DNA of 64,000 nucleotides from Alphaproteobacteria bacterium (GTDB lineage Bacteria > Pseudomonadota > Alphaproteobacteria > Rhizobiales > Xanthobacteraceae): NCBI GenBank assembly GCA_016869215.1, contig VGEP01000003.1:124001-188000 (forward strand), written 5' to 3'. Positions within the stretch are counted from its first letter, which is position 1. Each line of letters starts with the position of its first letter. Made by a program: the position numbers and the translations under genes. Under the pieces are notes generated by a model. It made no database searches. It had not been told where the DNA came from and was given only the letters and a program-made list of their open reading frames with translations. Below, piece by piece: positions 58,795-64,000 of the stretch.

Positions 58795-59754
58795 ATGCGC
58801 TTCAAGCTCGCCCTGCTGCTCGCTTTGCTCGCGCTCCCGCTGCCCGCCGCCGCCCAATCGTCGCAAAAGCCGCTTCAACTGATCGTGCCGTTCCCGCCGG
58901 GCGGCTCGGCCGACGGCATCGGCCGCATTCTCGCGGCCGAGCTCGGCGCGCGGCTGTCGCGTCAGGTGGTGGTCGAGAACAAGCCGGGCGCCGGCGGCAC
59001 CATCGGGCTAATGGCCGCGGCGAAATCCGCGCCCGACGGCGACACGCTCACGCTCGGCGCGACCGGCGGGCTCGTCATCAATCCGCACGTCCAGACCGAT
59101 CATTCGTTCGACCCGCTGCGCGAACTCGCCCCGATCGCCAAGCTGATCGACATCCCGATCGTGCTGGCGACCAACGCCAAGACCGGCGCGAAGTCCGTCA
59201 AGGAACTGATCGAGCGCTCAAAGGCGACGCCGAGCGGGCTCAACTACGGAACGACGGGCGTCAATTCGAGCCAGCACCTCGCGGTCGAACTGTTCAAGCG
59301 GATGACCGGAGCGAACCTGGTGCACATCCCCTACCGCGGTAGCAATCCCGCCGTGATGGCCGTGATCGCGGACCAGGTGCCGCTGGTCTCGTCGGACCTC
59401 ACTTCCGCGCATCCGCAGATCAAGGGCGGGCTCCTGAAAGCCATCGGCATCACCGCCGCGCGGCGGGCCAAGACCGCGCCGGAAATCCCGACCGTCGCCG
59501 AGGGGGGCGTGCCGGGCTACGACGGCTCGTCGGGCTACATCGGCATCTTCGCGCCGGCCGGCACGCCCGCCAATCGCGTCAAGCAGTTGTCCGGCCACAT
59601 CGCCGCGATTCTGGCGAAGGAGGACGTGCAGGCCCGGATCGCGCTCCTTTCGGTCGAACCAGCCTACGCGGACGACGCAGCGTTCGGAAAGTTTCTCGCG
59701 ACCGAGTCCGCCAAATGGCGGGACGTATTGAAGCCGCGCGCGGCCGTACGCTAG
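58795..59754 (+). CDS. Tripartite tricarboxylate transporter (Bug/TctC) binding protein
   Basis: This 319-residue protein has a Sec signal peptide (MRFKLALLLALLALPLPAAA, cleavage near residue 20-21). QLIVPFPPGGSADGIGRIL, VVENKPGAGGTIGLMAAAK, HIPYRGSNPAVMAVIADQVPL and PTVAEGGVPGYDGSS are the characteristic Bug-family blocks for carboxylate binding in the periplasm. GGGAGG lies seven bases before ATG 58795. No tctA or tctB gene is adjacent; the neighbour is a TRAP-type permease of another family, so partner permease is unclear. It may be an orphan receptor. Confidence 0.9.
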   Translation: MRFKLALLLALLALPLPAAAQSSQKPLQLIVPFPPGGSADGIGRILAAELGARLSRQVVVENKPGAGGTIGLMAAAKSAPDGDTLTLGATGGLVINPHVQTDHSFDPLRELAPIAKLIDIPIVLATNAKTGAKSVKELIERSKATPSGLNYGTTGVNSSQHLAVELFKRMTGANLVHIPYRGSNPAVMAVIADQVPLVSSDLTSAHPQIKGGLLKAIGITAARRAKTAPEIPTVAEGGVPGYDGSSGYIGIFAPAGTPANRVKQLSGHIAAILAKEDVQARIALLSVEPAYADDAAFGKFLATESAKWRDVLKPRAAVR

Positions 59755-59761
59755 CAGGTTG

Positions 59762-59790
59762 CTGAAAACTTTCGTTCGAAAACGCTTCAG
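59762..59790. terminator. Nested inverted repeat between convergent genes
   Basis: CTGAA...TTCAG arms (59762-59766, 59786-59790) enclose TTTCG-TT-CGAAA. It lies just after the binding protein stop and reaches into the permease stop at 59787. It may act as a weak bidirectional terminator. Stem stability is modest, so confidence is low. Confidence 0.3.
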
Positions 59791-61700
59791 GCCGCCGCGG
59801 GCCGCCACAGCCGGTTGGCGCCGATCCCGGCTGCGACGACGACGGCACCGACCGCCGTCAGGCGCATGTCTGGCGTGATCATGCACAGCGCGCCGGCCGT
59901 CACCACCAGTCGCGCCCACCATGAATGGCACCACGCGGAATGCCGTTCGATCGCCGCCGCAATTACGATCAGCGCGATTGCCGCGCTGCCGAAGGTGACC
60001 GCCGTCTTCCACAGCGGCCCCTTCCAGAGCAGCTCCGGCCCGAACACGAACACGAACGGCACCACGAAGGCGGCGAGCGACAGCTTCACCGCATGCGCCG
60101 CGATGGTGATCGGATTGTCCTCGGCAATGGACGCCGCGGCATAGGCCGCGACCGCGACCGGCGGCGTCACCGCAGACATGACCGCGAAGTAGAGCAGGAA
60201 CAGCTGCCCCGCCAGCACGTCGACGCCGAGCTGGTTCATCAGCGGGCCCATCAGCACGGCGGCGAGGATGTAGGCCGACGGCGTCGGCATGCCGCAACCG
60301 AGAATGAGCGTCAGCATCCCGCCGACGACGAGCGTGAAGAAGTGATTGGCGGAGGTGATGGCGTAGACGACGTGGGCGAACTTGGACGCGAGCCCGGTCA
60401 TGGTGATGCCGGCGATCACGAGACCCGCCGCCGCGGTCGCACCCGCGACCGGCACCATGCGGAACGTGGTCTCGGCGAGCGCCCGCCACAGTTCGACAGG
60501 ACCGAGCCGCGTATCGCGCCGGAACCAGGACACGATCACGACCGCGATCGCACCGAAGATCGCGACCATGGTCGCGGTGTAACCGTAGACCAGCGCAACG
60601 GTCAGAACAACGAGCGGCACGAAGAATGTCGCGCCCTGCTTCATCGCGGCGGTGAATTTCGGAATCTGCGCCGGGTCGAGACCCGGCAGCTTGAGCCGCA
60701 CCGCGCGGAAGTGCACCTGCGCGTAGATGCAGATGTAGTACAGCAGCGCCGGCAGAAGCGCTGCGATGGCGATGTCGCGGTAGGAGATGCCGGTGTATTC
60801 CGCCATCAGGAACGCAGCCGACCCCATCACCGGCGGCATGATGCTGCCGCCGGTCGAGGCCGCGGTTTCCACGGCGCCCGCCACCGCCGGGCTGTAGCCG
60901 AGCCGTTTCATCGCGGGGATCGTGACCGACCCGGTGGTGACGACGTCGGCAGTCGGGCTGCCGGAGATCATTCCGTACATGCCCGAAGACACCACCGCGA
61001 CTTTGGCCGGCCCGCCGGCCCGGCCACCGGAGATCGAGGCCGCCAGATCGAAAAAGAAGTCCGCACCTTTGGCGTAGTACAGCACCACGCCGAACATCAC
61101 GAACATGAACGCGTAGGTCGCCGCCACCCGCGCCGGCAGGCCCATGATGCCGTCGGTGGTGTAGACCATGATGTCGATGAAGTGATTGGCGTCGATGTAG
61201 CCGTGCTGCAGCACGCCGCCGAGCAGATGCCCGAAGAAATTGTAGGCGACGAAAATCAGCACGACGACGGTCAGGCCGAGCCCGGTGGTGCGCCGCGTGA
61301 TTTCCAGCGTCAGCAGCACCATCAAAATCCCGAAGACAAATTCGACGGTGCTGAGCGGGTTGAGCAGCGCGATGCGGTCGACGAAACCCTGCGAATTGAC
61401 CGCGAAATAGACCAGCATCGCGAAGCTTGCGAGCGCGAATGCGTAGTCGAGAACGCTCGGACTTTCGGGATCGGAATTCGGCGTCGCGCCCACGCCGAGG
61501 AACGCCAGCCCGACGATGCCGCAAAGGAATATCGCGGTCAGTTCCCACGGCGCGACGATCAGCACCGTGGCGGCGACGATGACATAGACGGCGAGCGCCA
61601 CCGCGAGCGGCGTGACCACGAATTTCAGCCAGCCGGTCGGCTTTCGCCGCACGCCGACCGAAAACCAGGTAGCGGGATCGAGAAAGACGTTGCGCGCCAT
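59787..61700 (-). CDS. TRAP transporter fused permease (4TM plus 12TM)
   Basis: This 637-residue protein is almost wholly hydrophobic. It joins a small DctQ-like part (first about 170 residues, with LIVAPWELTAIFLCGIVGLAFLG) and a large DctM-like part. GSVTIPAMKRLGYSPAVAGAVETAASTGGSIMPPVMG, MLTLILGCGMPTPSAYILAAV and GVDVLAGQLFLLYFAVMSAVTPPVAVAAYAAA are typical of TAXI-type fused permeases. It moves a carboxylate with Na+ or H+ and pairs with the binding protein at 61764, 63 bases upstream on the same strand. It is convergent with the Bug-type gene. Substrate is not predictable. Confidence 0.92.
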   Translation of the reverse strand: MARNVFLDPATWFSVGVRRKPTGWLKFVVTPLAVALAVYVIVAATVLIVAPWELTAIFLCGIVGLAFLGVGATPNSDPESPSVLDYAFALASFAMLVYFAVNSQGFVDRIALLNPLSTVEFVFGILMVLLTLEITRRTTGLGLTVVVLIFVAYNFFGHLLGGVLQHGYIDANHFIDIMVYTTDGIMGLPARVAATYAFMFVMFGVVLYYAKGADFFFDLAASISGGRAGGPAKVAVVSSGMYGMISGSPTADVVTTGSVTIPAMKRLGYSPAVAGAVETAASTGGSIMPPVMGSAAFLMAEYTGISYRDIAIAALLPALLYYICIYAQVHFRAVRLKLPGLDPAQIPKFTAAMKQGATFFVPLVVLTVALVYGYTATMVAIFGAIAVVIVSWFRRDTRLGPVELWRALAETTFRMVPVAGATAAAGLVIAGITMTGLASKFAHVVYAITSANHFFTLVVGGMLTLILGCGMPTPSAYILAAVLMGPLMNQLGVDVLAGQLFLLYFAVMSAVTPPVAVAAYAAASIAEDNPITIAAHAVKLSLAAFVVPFVFVFGPELLWKGPLWKTAVTFGSAAIALIVIAAAIERHSAWCHSWWARLVVTAGALCMITPDMRLTAVGAVVVAAGIGANRLWRPAAA

Positions 61701-61763
61701 CGACGAGGGTCCGCGAAGCGCCGCGCGGCGAACGGACCGCGCGGCCTCGGCCGGGTCGGTCTG

Positions 61764-62762
61764 CTACTTACGCAGGCCCTTCTCGCGGAGGTACTTTTCG
61801 GCGGCCAGATGGAACGGGACCTGTCCGGCTTCGGCAAGGCTCGCCGGGGTCACGGCCTTTTGCAACAGCCGGTGCGCCGCCCGGTACTTGTCGATCTGCT
61901 CGAACACGCCCTTGGTCACGTCATAAGCCGTCTTCTCGTCCAGGTCGGCGCGCACCACGACCGACATGCCGACGCAGACCGACGACGTGTCGGGGGCCGC
62001 AAACTTGTACTCGCCCGCCTTGATCGAGCAGGGCTTGCCGCCAAGCTGGTCGGAGACCTTCTTTGCGGCCGGCTCGTCGATCGTCAGCAGCACCAACTCG
62101 AGGCCATTGGCCATTTCCTGGATGCGGGCGTGATTGATCGAAATGCCGAAGCTCGCGATGTCGAGACGACGGTCGAGCATCAGGGAGGTCATTTCCTGCG
62201 ACGCCGCGCGCACCAATTGGCCGCCCGCGCTCTTGATGCTGTCCGCGGTTATTCCATAGGCGGACAGCACACCGAGGCTCACATCGCCATCGAGATTGCC
62301 AGGCCGGTTCACCGCGATCCGCATCGCAGGCTTCTTCTTGGCGATGTCGGCGACGCTCGTGATGCCGTGCTTCTCGGCCCAGGCCTTATTGGCAAGGAAG
62401 TGCGTCGCCTGGAATCGCGATCCCGGCGAATACGGATTGAACAGAACCCGGAGGTCCGCGATCTTGCGGTTGATCGGCGGCCTGCCGTTGACGGCGACGG
62501 AAAGTTCGGTGTCGGAGATGAAGGCCAGCGGCACCTTCTTCTGGTCGAGCGCCACCGCGTTTGCGAGCCCACCGCTCGACGTCTGATAGGTCAGCGTCGA
62601 ACCGGGATAGGCCGCAGCGAGCGCCGCATCGAGCCCTGCGCCGACCGTGGACACCAGTCCGCCGGGGCTGTAGCCGGCGATGGTGAGATTGTATTTCTGC
62701 GCCATGGCCGGCTGCGCCATGGCAACCGTTCCGGCCGTCGCGGCCAGCAAGATGATGCGCAT
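61764..62762 (-). CDS. TAXI-family TRAP solute-binding protein
   Basis: This 332-residue protein has a signal peptide (MRIILLAATAGTVAMAQPAMA). YNLTIAGYSPGGLVSTVGAG, TSSGGLANAVALDQKKVPLAF, MRIAVNRPGNLDGDVSLGVL and the C-terminal KGVFEQIDKYRAAH fit the TAXI receptor family that feeds fused 4TM/12TM permeases. GGGAGGA lies seven bases before ATG 62762. It diverges from the acyl-CoA dehydrogenase gene, with 175 bases between. It forms a two-gene transport unit with the permease downstream. The bound carboxylate is unknown. Confidence 0.9.
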   Translation of the reverse strand: MRIILLAATAGTVAMAQPAMAQKYNLTIAGYSPGGLVSTVGAGLDAALAAAYPGSTLTYQTSSGGLANAVALDQKKVPLAFISDTELSVAVNGRPPINRKIADLRVLFNPYSPGSRFQATHFLANKAWAEKHGITSVADIAKKKPAMRIAVNRPGNLDGDVSLGVLSAYGITADSIKSAGGQLVRAASQEMTSLMLDRRLDIASFGISINHARIQEMANGLELVLLTIDEPAAKKVSDQLGGKPCSIKAGEYKFAAPDTSSVCVGMSVVVRADLDEKTAYDVTKGVFEQIDKYRAAHRLLQKAVTPASLAEAGQVPFHLAAEKYLREKGLRK

Positions 62763-62937
62763 TGTCGTCCTCCCTCAGGATGATCCTGTGCGTTCCGGTT
62801 CGACGGCAGACCGATCCCGCAACGACCGCCGACATCCCGAATTCGATTTGGCCCACGGTAGCGGCTGGGCCATCCATTGCCTATCGTAACTTTGCCGCAG
62901 GCCGCTTCGGGACTAGGATCGCGCCAAGGATACATTC

Positions 62938-64000
62938 ATGACCTATCGCGCACCGGTCGCCGACATTGCATTCACGCTCACGCAGGGACCGGGACTTGCA
63001 CGGGCATTGGCCCACGGCGGCGAACTTGGCAAAGAGGACGTCGGAGCGGTTCTGGCGGAGGCCGGGCGCTATGCGTCGGAGGTTCTGGCGCCGCTCAACG
63101 CTGCCGGCGACAAGCATGGCACGCCGTTCAAGGACGGCTCGATTGCCATGCCGCCGGGCTGGAAGGAAGCCTACCGCGGCTGGTGGACCGCCGGATGGAA
63201 CGCGGTCTCCCTGCCCGACCGCTGGGGCGGCCAGGCGCTCCCGCACGCGCTGAACGCCGCCTGCATCGAAATGTGGAACTCGGGCTCGATGGCGTTCGGC
63301 ATCGGACCGGTGCTGACCATGGGCGCGGCCGAGGCGCTCGACGTCTACGGCACGGACGAACTCAAGCGCGCCTATCTGCCGAAGCTCGTTTCCGGCGAAT
63401 GGATGGGCACGATGCAACTCACCGAGCCGCAAGCCGGCTCCGACGTCGGCGCGCTACGCACCAAGGCCGAGCGCGCCGGCGACGGCACGTACCGCATCAC
63501 CGGCAGCAAGATCTTCATCACCTACGGCGAACACGATCTCACCGACAACATTATCCATTTCGTGCTGGCGCGCTTGTCCGATGCACCGCCGGGCAACCGC
63601 GGCATCTCGCTGTTTTTGGTTCCGAAGTTTCTGCTCAACGCCGATGGCTCGCTCGGCGCCCGCAACGACCTCCGCGCGCATTCCATCGAGCACAAGCTCG
63701 GTATTCACGCCTCGCCGACCTGCACCATGGTGTACGGCGACAGTGGCGGGGCGACCGGATACCTCGTCGGCGAGGAGAACCGCGGCCTCGCCTGCATGTT
63801 CACAATGATGAACCTCGCCCGCCTCGCGGTCGGATTGCAGGGCGTCGGCGTCGCCGAACTTGCCACCCAGCAGGCGCTGCAATATGCGCGCGAGCGCAAG
63901 CAAGGCCGCGCGGTCGGCTCGGCGTCGAAAGAATCGAGTCCGATCGCCGAGCATCCCGACGTCAAGCGCATGCTGCTGACGATGCGCGCGCTGACCCGCG
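62938..64000 (+). CDS. Acyl-CoA dehydrogenase, N-terminal part (runs off window end)
   Basis: An open frame of 354 codons runs from ATG 62938 past the window end. AAGGA lies seven bases before it. It starts MTYRAPVADIAFTL, matching longer FadE-like family members with an extra N-terminal piece. SLPDRWGGQALPHA, GTMQLTEPQAGSDVGALRT, ITGSKIFITYGEHDLTDNIIH and HSIEHKLGIHASPT are FAD- and acyl-CoA-binding blocks of acyl-CoA dehydrogenases. The C-terminus and catalytic Glu region lie beyond the window, so specificity cannot be read. Confidence 0.9.
   Translation, partial: MTYRAPVADIAFTLTQGPGLARALAHGGELGKEDVGAVLAEAGRYASEVLAPLNAAGDKHGTPFKDGSIAMPPGWKEAYRGWWTAGWNAVSLPDRWGGQALPHALNAACIEMWNSGSMAFGIGPVLTMGAAEALDVYGTDELKRAYLPKLVSGEWMGTMQLTEPQAGSDVGALRTKAERAGDGTYRITGSKIFITYGEHDLTDNIIHFVLARLSDAPPGNRGISLFLVPKFLLNADGSLGARNDLRAHSIEHKLGIHASPTCTMVYGDSGGATGYLVGEENRGLACMFTMMNLARLAVGLQGVGVAELATQQALQYARERKQGRAVGSASKESSPIAEHPDVKRMLLTMRALTR

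Noticed and set aside
58795-61700. Bug-type binding protein as partner of the TRAP permease
   Set aside because: The two are convergent and belong to different transporter families. The permease's own TAXI receptor is at 61764.
1-64000. CRISPR arrays, insertion sequences, integrases, rRNA genes
   Set aside because: I looked for regularly spaced repeats, transposase or integrase motifs and rRNA-like sequence, and recognised none.

Overview
The window is high-GC DNA packed with short-gap and 4-base-overlap gene pairs. Family content (TAXI-type TRAP transporter, Bug/TctC binding protein, EPS-type MarR regulator) fits an alphaproteobacterium, probably Hyphomicrobiales and perhaps near Bradyrhizobium/Rhodopseudomonas. 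That placement is inference. About 56 kb is a surface-glycan locus; the last 7 kb is ordinary metabolism and transport.

Layout. 1-13264: glycan decoration and assembly genes, nearly all on the minus strand: two family-4 glycosyltransferases, two polysaccharide deacetylases, an acyl-ligase/ACP/GNAT/WbqC cassette, an asparagine-synthase-like protein without its glutaminase cysteine, an FkbM methyltransferase, a sulfotransferase-like protein and a small glycosyltransferase. legB lies alone on the plus strand at 1687. 13299-27960: a pseudaminic acid block (pseB, pseC, pseF, a PseG-PseH fusion, pseI) with an acetamidino cassette (WbpG-type amidotransferase, HisH, HisF), a flippase-like ABC transporter and two large capsule-transferase-like proteins. 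28015-40194: a legionaminic acid block (legC, legG, legI, legH, legF, ptmE-like) with a second, separate amidotransferase/HisH/HisF set, a carbamoyltransferase and a third capsule-transferase-like protein. 40308-41900: a divergent alkaline-phosphatase-superfamily hydrolase. 41893-46814: a compact operon of APS kinase, ATP sulfurylase, a divergent pyruvate kinase, a protein with a BFD-like CXC/CXXC motif and an unknown partner. 46978-49132: a methyltransferase, a NusG/RfaH-like antiterminator and an EPS-type MarR regulator. 49285-56606: wbpB- and wbpD-like genes, KdsD, a CPA2 antiporter, an O-antigen ligase and a complete asparagine synthase. A tRNA-Gln(TTG) follows at 56685-56759. Beyond it lie a ThDP enzyme, a Bug-type binding protein, a fused TRAP permease, a TAXI binding protein and the start of an acyl-CoA dehydrogenase.

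How the genes fit together. The locus appears able to make CMP-activated pseudaminic and legionaminic acids, each probably converted to an acetamidino form, and to decorate a glycan by acylation, methylation, carbamoylation, deacetylation and possibly sulfation. The ABC transporter and O-antigen ligase could export and attach the product. The MarR-type and NusG-type proteins are good candidates to control the very long minus-strand transcription units. The least familiar piece is the sulfate-activation operon with pyruvate kinase and the two unknown proteins (41893-46814). No transposase, integrase, CRISPR array or rRNA was seen, and no gene-free stretch exceeds about 300 bases.
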